Shown one piece after another: positions 11,721 to 21,468 of a DNA stretch of 64,000 nt (positions are counted from its first letter, which is position 1; every line of letters starts with the position of its first letter). The notes beneath the pieces were generated by a model. That model was given only the letters and a program-made list of their open reading frames with translations, was not told where the DNA came from and made no database searches. Source of the stretch: Entoloma clypeatum (taxonomy: Eukaryota; Basidiomycota; Agaricomycetes; Agaricales; Entolomataceae); the NCBI GenBank assembly GCA_963565915.1, contig OY751488.1, positions 3,224,001-3,288,000 of the forward strand. Direction: 5' to 3'. A program made the translations under genes and the position numbers.

Positions 11721-12919
11721 TCAGACCCTTCGGGAAAATCCTTCTCGTCGGCTTCTAAGATTGTGGTTTCATCATTCTCGGCATCTTCCTCAGACACCTT
11801 CCTAACCCTTCCGGAGTTCTTCTTCAGCTTGCGGCAGTTGCGCGCGATATGGCCTTCTTGGTCACAGTTGAAACACTTGCGACCATCTTTCTTCTTTGGA
11901 GTGCTACAGTCTTTAGCCAGATGACCGAAGCGTTGACAGTTGTAGCAACGGGCTACTCCTGCTTTGTCGATCTCCATGGCCTTGCCCTGACCACCATAAG
12001 TGGTACCTGATCCGGTGCGCATGTCGCCACCACCTCGGATGACCAGTGCGTGTCCTTCCATCTGTCGTCCCTTGTTTCGGATCTCCTTTGCGTAATCGGT
12101 GTACGTCTTGCCATCACTAGCCACTTGTTCAGAGATTCTGCGGTTGACGTTCTTCTCTAGGATGTATTTCCCAGTTTCTTCGCCAAGGTTTGACAGTTTC
12201 AAGAGTTCTTCAAATTCATCCAAGAATTCATCAACAGTGTGTTTCTCTTGTTTCAGGACTTCGAGTCTCGCTTTGGCAGCGACCGACTTGTTGGCGATGG
12301 AGAATCGTGTGGCGATATCATCGGAAAAACCTAGCCAGGTGATGTTCTCGTTGTCAACAGCAAGAGCGTCTAACTTGTTACTGGCCCAGTGTCTGCCGGA
12401 CCCTTCCATCATGCGGGATAGTACCGCAAGAATCTTCTGATTGTCTGTGAGGCTCTTTTGGAACCTGATGTATAGTTTGGTGGCTTTCCACCACTCGTCG
12501 AAGGTGTATCTGTCCTTGAACATCCCAGGATCCTTGATGATCTTGGATGTATCCATTGTTTGTACAGCCGGAGCTTCTGCCATGTTTAGAGTCTGCGGAG
12601 GAGAAGAGGAGTCGGGTTGTTGGGATGAAGATGGGGTTCGGGATACAGGTAAGGATTGAAAATGAGTCCCTGTTCTAGGCGTCTGTTCGATATCTGGCTG
12701 CGCGGAGTCAAAAGTAAATTCGTCAGGGGACTCGTCGGCGGAATCGGTGGCAAAACGTTCAGAGTATTTCCTCTGTAAATCTCTAAGGAATCTCTGTTCC
12801 TGCGCGTCTGTTGGTCTCGAGAAGGGGTCAAGTCTCTCGTTTCGTGCCCAGCGGTTGTACTCGGTCTGTTGTTCTTCGGTGGTGAAGTGGGCGTAGATCT
12901 GCTGCTTCGAGTAAGACAT
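11717..12919 (-). CDS. G1 Gag with two CCHC zinc knuckles
   Basis: A 400-aa capsid/nucleocapsid protein begins at the ATG at 12919. The central part (from about residue 120) contains WWKATKLYIRFQKSLTDNQK, typical of the gypsy capsid domain. Two zinc knuckles follow, CYNCQRFGHLAKDC and CFNCDQEGHIARNC, which bind the genomic RNA. The C-terminus is acidic. The frame is intact. It overlaps the pol frame in the -1 register at its stop. Confidence 0.88.
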   Translation of the reverse strand: MSYSKQQIYAHFTTEEQQTEYNRWARNERLDPFSRPTDAQEQRFLRDLQRKYSERFATDSADESPDEFTFDSAQPDIEQTPRTGTHFQSLPVSRTPSSSQQPDSSSPPQTLNMAEAPAVQTMDTSKIIKDPGMFKDRYTFDEWWKATKLYIRFQKSLTDNQKILAVLSRMMEGSGRHWASNKLDALAVDNENITWLGFSDDIATRFSIANKSVAAKARLEVLKQEKHTVDEFLDEFEELLKLSNLGEETGKYILEKNVNRRISEQVASDGKTYTDYAKEIRNKGRQMEGHALVIRGGGDMRTGSGTTYGGQGKAMEIDKAGVARCYNCQRFGHLAKDCSTPKKKDGRKCFNCDQEGHIARNCRKLKKNSGRVRKVSEEDAENDETTILEADEKDFPEGSD

Positions 12920-13360
12920 GATGATGTGGCTCTGGGACGTCTCAATGTGAGCGTCCTAATCAATCTTCTGATAATGGTTGTCTGGACACCGATAAACTCT
13001 CTGATCTCTGTGATCCGACCTGTCTGAGGTCCTTCTTGAACGCGAAAGCTTTCGAGTTCGTTCTGTTGGGCGTTGTAACGCGCGATCTGGTGTTGCCGAG
13101 CAAGATGGATGCTCTCTGCTATCTCACCGTGGGGGCGATGCTCGTCGTTGTCTAGTTCTTCATCAAGCACCTGCTGTAGGATGCGACGGATCTCCGATTC
13201 GATGTACTGCTGGATGAGTGTAAAATCGATACTGTCTCGAGGACTTAGCTCCTCCTGTCGGGCTTCTGGCGTGCTGAATGGGTTACTGGTGAAGTCTTCA
13301 AAGAAACACGACGTCTTGACTCGTCTGGTAGTTGCTCTCTTCGCTCTGGGCGAACCTAAC
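12586..13360 (-). CDS. G1 N-terminal frame preceding Gag, partial overlap
   Basis: An open frame runs from just inside the 5' LTR to 12586 and overlaps the first third of gag in another register. Its early part reads like a real protein (RDSIDFTLIQQYIESEIRRI, LARQHQIARYNAQQNELESF), with strong helix/coiled-coil character, but it has no ATG before a GTG at 13170. The second half, inside gag, is probably a shadow. It may be an N-terminal extension of gag separated by a frameshift mutation, or a translated leader ORF. Confidence 0.35.
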
Positions 13361-13374
13361 GAGATTTAGCAACT

Positions 13375-13762
13375 TGTTATGCTTGACAAACCGTTCCAAG
13401 GTTCGGGCAGAGTATGCAGGAAGTGGAAAGGCGAAGAGCAAAGTGATTGCTAAATCTAAGGAATGTAGCTATGGTACATGGGGTTTATATAGTACTGGCT
13501 ACGAGCGGTAGTGAGTGAGTCAGTAGCTGCGGAAGGCAGTGCGGATGAGTCAGTAACTGCGGAAAGGCAGTGCGAAGTGAGTCAGACGACTGCGGACTGA
13601 GTAATCCCTACTGCGGAGTGCAAGTCAGCGCGGGAGCGAAGTATACTAAAGGAGAATGGTAGAGTAAAGGTAAATGAATAAGCGGTCCGATGAGTCAAAG
13701 AAATAACGAAGGTACAATGCAAGGAAAAAGTGCGTAACATACAAACCGGTAAGTCCGTAACA
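13375..13762 (-). repeat. G1 5' LTR
   Basis: 388 bp, TGTTATGCTTGACAAACC... to ...GTCCGTAACA. It is diverged from the left LTR. Its right border joins directly to the interior of a Copia gag frame at 13763. Confidence 0.85.
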
Positions 13763-14844
13763 CTGACTCAGGCTGTGCAGTAAAGGAAGTCTTTCCGCGA
13801 CCAGTGACAGTGGTGAAAGACGGTGCATGATGAGGAGGGAGAGGGCAAGGGGCACGTTGACGAGGAGAAAGGGGACAAGGAGCAGGACGACGAGGGGTGT
13901 GCTCAATGACTGGTGCGATGAACTCGACCATCTCCTCGGCATGGTTGGAGTCGTTGTCTGCGTTGTTGGCGCGTTTCTTCTGGTTGCGCCAGCGTCCTTT
14001 TCCCTTCTTCTTTTCAGAAGCGGTACTCAGGTCGGTCGAGTTAGGCTGCTTGTCAGCGTTGTTACGTGAGGTACTCAGCACTGTCTGCTTTTCCCATTTG
14101 GGGTCTTGCCCCTTTTGCTTAGTCCCGGAGATTTTCTGGGCCTGCTCGTTGGACGCCCGAGTAGACCCTATCGCATACTTGCGCCTGTACTCTGAGACGA
14201 TGCTGTCGGTGACTGCCTGCCATGTGAAGTCATCGGCATCGTACACCTGGAAGAGGGCGGTGGAGAGAGACGACCAAGCATCAGGAATGGCACTCGCCAA
14301 GATCATAGCCTGCATCAGGTCAGGCATGACAAATTTCGAGTCACTAAGGCGAGCGAAGAGTGATCCAAGGCGCTCGATCTCCGGCACGGGGTCACGACCC
14401 GACAGCTTGAAGGAGGCAGCTGCTTTGAAGTCGCCAAATATGGTGGCGGGGGAGACCTTTGAATAGGAATTTCAATGTCTTCCAGGCGTCCTTTGAGGTC
14501 TTGGCGTCCTTGATGTGCCTCCTGATAGCCTCAGAGACTTTGAGGCGGATGGACCCTAGAGCCATGTCGTCGTCCCTGATCCAAGTCTTCCTTTCTTTGT
14601 GGAAGGCGGGTTGATCGGTGGTAGTGGTGACCACCGGAGGTTGAGTCGCAGACGTTGAGGTGGCGGAGGCAGGGGTGGAGACCGTGACCGTAAAGTCCGC
14701 AATGTCGGGGCGCTCAATGTCGCCGGATACGAGGCGCCAGACTCCTTGATGGAGAAGGTACGACTTTATCTTTTTGGCCCAACTTTGGTAGTCGATGCCG
14801 TCGAAGACGACGATGGAGTCGAGGGCAGAGCGAGAGGTAGACAT
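13763..14844 (-). pseudogene. Truncated, frameshifted Copia gag (older relative of Copia-A)
   Basis: The ATG at 14844 opens a frame nearly identical in layout to the Copia-A gag: MSTSRSALDSIVVFDGIDYQ, then LLHQGVWRLVSGDI, then ALGSIRLKVSEAIRRHIKDA. Around 14455-14475 an indel shifts the frame, and the correct reading resumes in another register (VPEIERLGSLFARL, then SEKKKGKGRWRNQKK). The fragment stops at 13763, where the G1 LTR interrupts it at the place equivalent to about residue 337 of Copia-A. Everything downstream of that point, including pol, is missing here. Confidence 0.85.
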
Positions 14845-15212
14845 TTTTTAATGAATCTAAAAGGAGTTTTCCCAATCAGTGATGTTCTTTTATGAATTTG
14901 ATTTAGAGAAAACAAATAAATGATTCCTCATAACATATTCCCTTCAGGAATAGCGGTTTGTGGGAAAGACCCTTTTTGTCAGAAGTGTATGAGGTACGAT
15001 CAACGTTTCCACATGATGTGTACTAAGTCAATCCCCTTAGGGACCCTTCATGACAGGTACTTGTCGTAATGACGTTTCCCAGGTTCATGTGTGAAGAAGT
15101 AAGACTCAGAACCTAGATCTTTCGATCGGTTCTTTGCCAACCAGGGTAGAGTGGGGAGGTACTCGCTGTTGCCAGCGTTCCCAAGTCCCTCTGCTATCTG
15201 GGGCCCATAACC
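14845..15212 (-). other. Leader and primer binding site of the truncated Copia copy
   Basis: Untranslated leader between the gag ATG and the LTR, close in sequence to 20793-21153 of Copia-A. Bases 15200-15212 (GGGGCCCATAACC on +, GGTTATGGGCCCC on the element strand) directly abut the LTR and form the primer binding site. Confidence 0.75.
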
Positions 15213-15523
15213 TGTTGAAGTTCCACCTGGGCGCTAGCCGCAGGCGTACTGAGCAACACAGCTACAGTGTGGAAGTACTCTACTTAACCGTTCTAGCCAC
15301 TTACATGGTTTGAGGGGGTGAGGCTGGTGAGAGCGGTTGAGGCTGATGAGAGCGATGGAGCTGGTTAAGAGTCAAGAGACAACTTATTGATATTGACAGT
15401 TTCCTGGTCCTATATACCATACTACTGTTTGTACCAACCAAATAAGTATGTAATCGAAGATGTGTAAAGGTCACATGATGTAATCTAATCTAATCTAATC
15501 TACATGATGGAAAAGTTTCAACA
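15213..15523 (-). repeat. 5' LTR of the truncated Copia copy
   Basis: 311 bp, TGTTGAAGTTCC...GAAAAGTTTCAACA, with several substitutions relative to the Copia-A LTRs (for example CACATGATG where Copia-A has CACGTGATG). The TAATC tandem is conserved. Bases 15524-15678, between this LTR and Copia-A, show nothing recognisable. Confidence 0.88.
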
Positions 15524-15678
15524 AAATATATGAGCTATGTAGGTAGAATTCTGAAATAATGCATTGAAACAATGGCACACTGTAAATCGTGATCAACAGG
15601 GCATCATCATGGGTTTTCTCAAACACAAAAACAATCTTTTCTTACTTCCTCCCTTCCACAACCACTGTAGTCTATATG

Positions 15679-15988
15679 TGTTGAAGTTCCACCTGGGCGC
15701 TAGCCACAGATGTACTGAGCAACATAGCTACAGTGGAAGTACTCTACGATACCGCTATGGTCACTTACATGGTTTGGGGGGGGTAAGGCTAGTGAGAGCG
15801 GTTGAGGCTGGTGAGAGCGATGGAGCTGGTTAAGAGTCAAGAGACAACTTGTTGATATTGACAGTTTCCTGGTCTTATATACCGTACTACTGTTTGTACC
15901 AACCAAACAAGTATGTAATGAAGATATGTAAAGGTCACGTGATGTAATCTAATCTAATCTAATCTACGTGATGGGAAAAGTTTCAACA
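15679..15988 (-). repeat. Copia-A 3' LTR
   Basis: 310 bp, TGTTGAAG...CAACA. It contains TATATACC (TATA-like on the element strand as GGTATATAAG), the palindromic E-box GTCACGTGAT and a short TAATC tandem. It appears identical to the 5' LTR. Confidence 0.93.
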
Positions 15989-16064
15989 CCCCCCCATATT
16001 TAGTACATACTTCTAAATACATCTTACTTTTTCCCACATACATATATAGGTACTTTTGTTTCGC

Positions 16065-19000
16065 CTAGTTCTTTATCAGTCCGAAGTACGGGATAAACTT
16101 GGAAAAGAGGATTTTCCCCAGATTCTTAGTCAAAAGGTCTGCAGGGTTATTCACTCCTTCGATGAATTCGACCGTAATAATCCCTTCGGAGACTTTTTCT
16201 CTGACGAAGTGGAATCGCACGTCAATGTGCTTGGATCGCTTCTCAGTTACAGGGTTGGATGCGATAAAGACGGAGCCGTTGTTATCTCCGTAGATCGGTA
16301 CTGATCCGATCTGCATTCCAAGTTCGGCAAGCATGCTTCTCAGCCATGTTGCTGCGCGACTGCAATCTGATAGCGCCATATACTCTGCTTCTGTAGAAGA
16401 GAGGGCGATGGTCTTTTGCGCCGATGATACCCATGTTATCGCTCCAGACGCCAGTGATATGAAGAAGCCGGTGGTAGACCTCCTCGTGTTCTCATCTGAC
16501 GCCCAGTCGGAGTCTGTGAATGCATAGATCCCTTTCCCTGAGTCCCCATCGTACATGATCGCGTAATGTTTTGTTGCCTTCAAATATCTGCAAATATCCC
16601 TAGCCACCTCTAAATGGCGTTTGGTGGGATTTGCGGAAAATTGGGACATTTTGATTACAGCAAAGCAGATGTCAGGCCTCGTTCCGATCATCAGATATAG
16701 GAGTGATCCGATGACGGATTGGTACTTAGATCGGAGTTCCGCATTGGGTTCATCTTCGGACGCCATGGGTTTGTAGCCCGTAGGGAGTGGGGTATGGGTG
16801 GCGTTAGATTCGCTCATCCCCATGCGTGCCAGAATTTTCTCAAGGTAAGGTACTTGATCAATGAAGATCCTCTTCCCACGTTGCCTTATTTGGATTGAGA
16901 GAAATTCCTTTGGTTCCCCATCGGGCACTAGGTGACCTAGGTCCCTACATTCCCATGTTGTCATGAAGGCCTTCTTCTTTTCTAGCGTATATTCCCGGTT
17001 TGTGCCGAGAAAAGCAGAGTCGTCGACATAGATGACGGCAATTACAATTTCCCCGTTGGTACTTTTGTGAATGAATACTCCCGCATCGGAGTGAAGCCGG
17101 ACAAAGCCGAGCTTTTTCATGGAGGAATCAAGTTCCCTCCACCAGGCTAATGCGGCCTGCTTAAGTCCATATAGAGCTTTGAATAGTTGGTACACGAGGT
17201 GTTCTTTCCCTTTTACTATGTAGCCCTCAGGCTGTCGCATATAGATGACTTCACGGAGTGTTCCATAGAGGAAGGCTGATGAGACGTCCAAAAGTGTCAT
17301 GAACCACCCTTCAAGGGCTGTCAATGCCAGTATTAATCGGACGGTTTCATATCTTACGACTGGTGAGAAGATCTGATCAAAGTCGATCCCTTCTACCTGT
17401 GAGAAGCCTTTTGCGACGAGGCGTGCTTTCAGACGCCCATCGGACTTTTCATTGTAAACCCATTTGTTCCTTAGAGCTTTCCTCCCTTCAGGCAGGGGTA
17501 CTAGCTCCGTGATCACCCCGCGGCGTTTGAGCATATCTAGCTCTTTACGTTCAGCCGCATACCAGTCTTCTTTATTTGGAAGAGGGTATATGTCTTTATG
17601 GGACATGTCGACAATGCCAACTTGGACTGATATTGCCTCCATCAGGAGGTCATTCATCCATGCCGTTTGACCGCCCAGTCTCCGTCTTCGATCTAATTTT
17701 TCAAGATCAGACGCTGGAGTGTCTTCCCCATAGATGCTTCCTGGCATCTTCCGAACTCGTCGTTCCCTGATCGGTCGATCTGGTACTTGCTCGGGTTCCG
17801 GAGTGGGTACTCGCGGTTCGTCATCAGGCTCACTGGCAGGCAATTCGTTGTCTGATTCAGGTTGATCCTGTTCAATGGGAAGTGGGTCATGAGGTGTTTC
17901 GTTGTGACTTTCGTCGTCGTTGCTGCCAGGGATGAGATCCTCAAACTCATCAGCCGGCTCTGGGTTTTCCATTTCTGGATGGTTTTCTGGCAAAGGGTCG
18001 ATGTGGCATCTAGGGTACTTGCTTTCATCAAAGATAGCTTTCCCACCCATGAAAATCGTGTTAGTCTCAGGATCCATGAAGCGGTATCCTTTGACCCCTG
18101 GTTTTGATCCGAGATAAATCATCAATCGAGATCTTGACTCCAGGGAGTTTCTGCGTTTTTCTTTTGGGATATATACGTATGCTTGGCATCCGAAGACTCT
18201 GACGCTGGACAAGTCGGGGATCTCATTGGTCACCCTGAAATGAGGGGTTTTCCATTCAAGACGCCGCATGGGGGTTCTGTTGTATAGAAATGCTGCATGT
18301 TCCAAACAGAATTCCCACCACATCGGCGGTAGACATGCGTCGAAACGTAATGCCTGAGATTTTTCCCACAGAGTTCGATTTATTCGTTCTGCTCTACCAT
18401 TCTGCTGATGCTGATATGGGAGTGTGACGTCGATCAGAATTCCATGATCGGCAAGTACATCCTTGTATTCGTTGAATTCTCCACCTCCATCAACCCGCCA
18501 TTTTTTAGGGGTGGCGGCGAATTGATTCTGGATCATCGCAAGGAATTGTTTCAGCGCCGTGATGGCGCCTGACTTCTTCCTAAGCAAGACGACCCAGACA
18601 TGGGAAGAAAAATCATCCAAAAAGGTAAGGAAATATTTGTACTTGTGGTATGATGCCGTGGATATCTGTTTCAAGTCCGAATGGATCAAATCAAAGGGTT
18701 TGACAGCCCTTGTCACCGAGTTAGGGTAAGATTGATTCGGCATTTTCCCTTTTAGACACCCCATGCAGCTTTCCTGTGATTTCTCACGTACTAACGTTTT
18801 GGGTACTCCTTTGGTACTGGTGGGAATCTTATTGAGCGCCTGGTCATTTGGGTGGCCAAGGCGTTTATGCCAGGTTTCAACAGTGATTTCGCTAGAGATC
18901 GCGTGGATTTGGTCGTAGCGTATTTCAGTGTCTAACCAATAAATGGTTTGTCCGATGAAATGAGGCGAAAACTGTATTTTGTTCAGCCCTTTAGAGATAT

Positions 19001-20792
19001 TAATTTCTCCACGCATTCCATCAACTTTGTAACCATGGTTAAGGAAGACGCCTAGGGACAGTAGACGTGTGTCCATATCCGGAATATAAAATACCGGTCG
19101 TAGGAGATGGGTTTTAGTTTCCCCATTTAGGGTATGCCGTACTGGAACGGCCCCAACTCCGAGAATTTCCAGTTTCTTTCCCTTTGCAGCTGTTTGGACA
19201 AATCGCTTAGCCTTGAGAGGCCTGTAATATGCGAAGTCTTTGAACTCATGGGTAAAGTGTAATGAAGCGCCGGAATCTAAGATCCACTGAGCGCGTTCTT
19301 TCTCTTTGCAGTGTGTGCAGGACGCAAAATGCTTGGTATATTTTTTGTACAGATCATCGCTAAAGAGATCTATACTATCTGCATCGGTACTGGCTAATAT
19401 AAATTCAAACGTCTGTGCGTGATTATTAGCATTTCCCATTTGGTCAAGTTTGAGAGAAGAATGTGACGAACCGTCAAGTTCGATCAGCCCATCTTCGAAT
19501 TGTTCCGGCCCCATCCGCTCGCTTTGATGGTCTATGTCCATCATTTTCAGAGATTCTTCTATCGACGGGGCTACGCGACGCTGTTTAGCCGGCCTTTCGT
19601 CGATGTCAGGAATGATGGTATCTAGGATACGAAGATTGGATCCTGAGGGGCGAGCACCAATGCCGCGTGCGAGTTTGCGGACATGGTCGTTCTTTTTCCA
19701 CACGGACGGTTTTCCAGAAGGAAGCCCGGTGTACTGTGACGGAGGGGGGTTCATTCGCTGAAGGAGTGACTGCATCTTTTGAGAGTCTGGCTGGGCGGTA
19801 CTCATAGTTTTTCCGCGCCCAGTGACGGTTGTGAAGGACGGTGTCGGAAGAGGAGGGAAGTGGATGGCGGGAGCAACGAACTCAACCGTTTCTTCTGCAT
19901 GGTCGGACGCGTTGTCCGCAGTGTTGGCGTTTTTCTTCTGATTGCGCCAGCGTCCTTTTCCCTTCTTCTTTTCAGAAGCGGTACTATGGTCAGTCGAGTT
20001 AGGGTGCTCGTCAGCGTCGTTCTGCGAGGTACTCGGCTTTTGCTGCTTTTCCCATTTGGGGTCCTGCCCCTTGCGTTTTGTCCCGGAGATTTTCCGGGCC
20101 TGCTCGTTGGACGTACGAGTGGACCCAATCGAATACTTGCGCCGGTACTCTGATATGATGCTTTCGGCGACGGCCTTGTAGGTGAAATCGTCGGCGTCAT
20201 AGACCTGGAAGAGGGCGGTGGAGAGTGACGACCAGGTGTCGGGAATTGCATTTGCCAGGATCATTGCCTGCATCAGATCGGGGACGTCAAAGTTCGAATC
20301 GGCGAGCCGAGCGAAAAGAGACCCCAGGCGCTCGATTTCAGGGACGGGGTCGCGTCCAGAGAGCTTGTAGGTGGCGGTGGCTTTGAAGTCGCCGAAGATG
20401 ACGGCCGGGGATACCTTGGAGTAGGCATCCTTTAATGACTTCCAGGCGTCTTTCGAGGAAGTGGCGTCCTTGATGTGGCGTCTGATCGCCTCGGAGACCT
20501 TCAGGTGTATCGCCCCAAGAGCTACGTCATCGTCCCTGATCCAGGCTTTTTCTTCCTTGCGGAAGCCGGGCTGGTCGACTGTGGTGGCCAGCACAGGGGG
20601 AGCAGTAGCAGTGGCCCCAGGGGTGGAGACTGTGGTGGTGAAGTCGGCGATGACAGGGCGGGGGATGTCGCCAGAAACAAGGCGCCAGACTCCTTGATGG
20701 AGGAGGTAAGACTTCATTTTCTCGGCCCAGCTCCGGTAGTCGATGCCGTCAAAGGCAGTGATCGTGTCGAGGGCAGAACGAGAGGTAGACAT
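16065..20792 (-). CDS. Copia-A Gag-Pol polyprotein, intact
   Basis: A single 1575-aa frame starts at the ATG at 20792. Gag occupies about residues 1-480 (GIDYRSWAEKMKSYL near the start, basic KKKGKGRWRNQKK near 275) and shows no CCHC zinc knuckle. The aspartic protease is at about 506 (WILDSGASLHFTHE). Integrase follows: HHCC finger (WHKRLGHPNDQALNK, then CMGCLKGK), a DDE core with HSDLKQIS, the RVDGGGEF motif and HQQNGRAERINRTL. The RT (about 1080-1320) has KWVYNEKSDGRLKARLVAKG, YGLKQA and catalytic YVDD. RNase H has SSTEAEYMALSD and ends KHIDVRFHFVREKV. The order PR-IN-RT-RH defines Ty1/Copia. No stop or frameshift is present, and the motif residues I can identify are conserved. Confidence 0.95.
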   Translation of the reverse strand: MSTSRSALDTITAFDGIDYRSWAEKMKSYLLHQGVWRLVSGDIPRPVIADFTTTVSTPGATATAPPVLATTVDQPGFRKEEKAWIRDDDVALGAIHLKVSEAIRRHIKDATSSKDAWKSLKDAYSKVSPAVIFGDFKATATYKLSGRDPVPEIERLGSLFARLADSNFDVPDLMQAMILANAIPDTWSSLSTALFQVYDADDFTYKAVAESIISEYRRKYSIGSTRTSNEQARKISGTKRKGQDPKWEKQQKPSTSQNDADEHPNSTDHSTASEKKKGKGRWRNQKKNANTADNASDHAEETVEFVAPAIHFPPLPTPSFTTVTGRGKTMSTAQPDSQKMQSLLQRMNPPPSQYTGLPSGKPSVWKKNDHVRKLARGIGARPSGSNLRILDTIIPDIDERPAKQRRVAPSIEESLKMMDIDHQSERMGPEQFEDGLIELDGSSHSSLKLDQMGNANNHAQTFEFILASTDADSIDLFSDDLYKKYTKHFASCTHCKEKERAQWILDSGASLHFTHEFKDFAYYRPLKAKRFVQTAAKGKKLEILGVGAVPVRHTLNGETKTHLLRPVFYIPDMDTRLLSLGVFLNHGYKVDGMRGEINISKGLNKIQFSPHFIGQTIYWLDTEIRYDQIHAISSEITVETWHKRLGHPNDQALNKIPTSTKGVPKTLVREKSQESCMGCLKGKMPNQSYPNSVTRAVKPFDLIHSDLKQISTASYHKYKYFLTFLDDFSSHVWVVLLRKKSGAITALKQFLAMIQNQFAATPKKWRVDGGGEFNEYKDVLADHGILIDVTLPYQHQQNGRAERINRTLWEKSQALRFDACLPPMWWEFCLEHAAFLYNRTPMRRLEWKTPHFRVTNEIPDLSSVRVFGCQAYVYIPKEKRRNSLESRSRLMIYLGSKPGVKGYRFMDPETNTIFMGGKAIFDESKYPRCHIDPLPENHPEMENPEPADEFEDLIPGSNDDESHNETPHDPLPIEQDQPESDNELPASEPDDEPRVPTPEPEQVPDRPIRERRVRKMPGSIYGEDTPASDLEKLDRRRRLGGQTAWMNDLLMEAISVQVGIVDMSHKDIYPLPNKEDWYAAERKELDMLKRRGVITELVPLPEGRKALRNKWVYNEKSDGRLKARLVAKGFSQVEGIDFDQIFSPVVRYETVRLILALTALEGWFMTLLDVSSAFLYGTLREVIYMRQPEGYIVKGKEHLVYQLFKALYGLKQAALAWWRELDSSMKKLGFVRLHSDAGVFIHKSTNGEIVIAVIYVDDSAFLGTNREYTLEKKKAFMTTWECRDLGHLVPDGEPKEFLSIQIRQRGKRIFIDQVPYLEKILARMGMSESNATHTPLPTGYKPMASEDEPNAELRSKYQSVIGSLLYLMIGTRPDICFAVIKMSQFSANPTKRHLEVARDICRYLKATKHYAIMYDGDSGKGIYAFTDSDWASDENTRRSTTGFFISLASGAITWVSSAQKTIALSSTEAEYMALSDCSRAATWLRSMLAELGMQIGSVPIYGDNNGSVFIASNPVTEKRSKHIDVRFHFVREKVSEGIITVEFIEGVNNPADLLTKNLGKILFSKFIPYFGLIKN

Positions 20793-21140
20793 TTTTGAAT
20801 GAATCTAAAAAGGGTTCTCAATCAGTGATGTGTTATGAATATGATTCGAGAAAACAATTGAATGATTCCTTATGACATATTCCCTTCAGGAATAGCGGTC
20901 ATGGGAAAACCCTTTATATGTCAGAAACGTATAAGGTGCGATCAACGTTTCCACATGGAGTGTACTAGGTCAATCCCCTTAGGGACGTCTCATGACAGGT
21001 ACTTGTCGTAATGACGTTCCCAGGTTCATATGTGAAGAAGTAAGACTCAGAACCTAGATCTTTCGATCGGTTCTTTGCCAACCAGGGTAGAGTGGGCAGG
21101 TACTTGCTGTTGCCAGCGTTTCCAGGTCCCTCTGCTATCC
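20793..21140 (-). other. Copia-A untranslated leader
   Basis: About 350 nt between primer binding site and gag ATG, without an ORF of note. It is likely to hold the packaging signal, and is closely similar to 14845-15199. Confidence 0.5.
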
Positions 21141-21153
21141 GGGGCCCATAACC
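21141..21153 (-). other. Copia-A primer binding site matching the initiator tRNA-Met anticodon arm
   Basis: On the element strand the 13 bases right after the 5' LTR read GGTTATGGGCCCC. The complement, GGGCCCATAACC, is the anticodon stem-loop of eukaryotic initiator tRNA-Met. Drosophila copia is known to prime from such an internal half-tRNA rather than from the tRNA 3' end. Confidence 0.75.
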
Positions 21154-21463
21154 TGTTGAAGTTCCACCTGGGCGCTAGCCACAGATGTACTGAGCAACAT
21201 AGCTACAGTGGAAGTACTCTACGATACCGCTATGGTCACTTACATGGTTTGGGGGGGGTAAGGCTAGTGAGAGCGGTTGAGGCTGGTGAGAGCGATGGAG
21301 CTGGTTAAGAGTCAAGAGACAACTTGTTGATATTGACAGTTTCCTGGTCTTATATACCGTACTACTGTTTGTACCAACCAAACAAGTATGTAATGAAGAT
21401 ATGTAAAGGTCACGTGATGTAATCTAATCTAATCTAATCTACGTGATGGGAAAAGTTTCAACA
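21154..21463 (-). repeat. Copia-A 5' LTR
   Basis: 310 bp, indistinguishable by eye from the LTR at 15679-15988. It is followed by the TSD ATATG. Confidence 0.93.
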
Positions 21464-21468
21464 ATATG

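Larger units (their letters stand above)
7144..13762 (-). mobile_element. G1: chromodomain Ty3/Gypsy retrotransposon (chromovirus)
   Basis: The element has two related but clearly diverged LTRs (7144-7545 and 13375-13762, both TGTTATGC...GTCCGTAACA), with an N-terminal frame, gag, pol and an extra ORF on the minus strand between them. A purine-rich tract (GGAGAGGGGAACA on the minus strand) abuts the left LTR, marking it as the 3' LTR. Pol has two in-frame TGA codons, so this copy is not autonomous. The five bases outside each LTR differ (ATTTC versus CTGAC), so no TSD is seen. On its right it cuts into an older Copia gag. Confidence 0.88.
15679..21463 (-). mobile_element. Copia-A: intact Ty1/Copia LTR retrotransposon
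   Basis: 5785 bp on the minus strand, with 310-bp LTRs at 15679-15988 and 21154-21463 in which I found no difference by eye, and a TSD ATATG at 15674-15678 and 21464-21468. The primer binding site abuts the right (5') LTR, and a polypurine tract (seven G on the element strand) abuts the left LTR. One uninterrupted gag-pol frame lies between. All signs point to a recent, potentially autonomous insertion. Confidence 0.95.

Noticed and set aside
15200..15212. Match to a tRNA anticodon arm as a possible tRNA gene
   Set aside because: Only 12-13 bases match, there is no acceptor or T arm, and the site abuts an LTR; it is a primer binding site.
15478..15502. TAATC tandem as a microsatellite of interest
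   Set aside because: It is a fixed part of the Copia LTR, present at the same place in all three LTRs.
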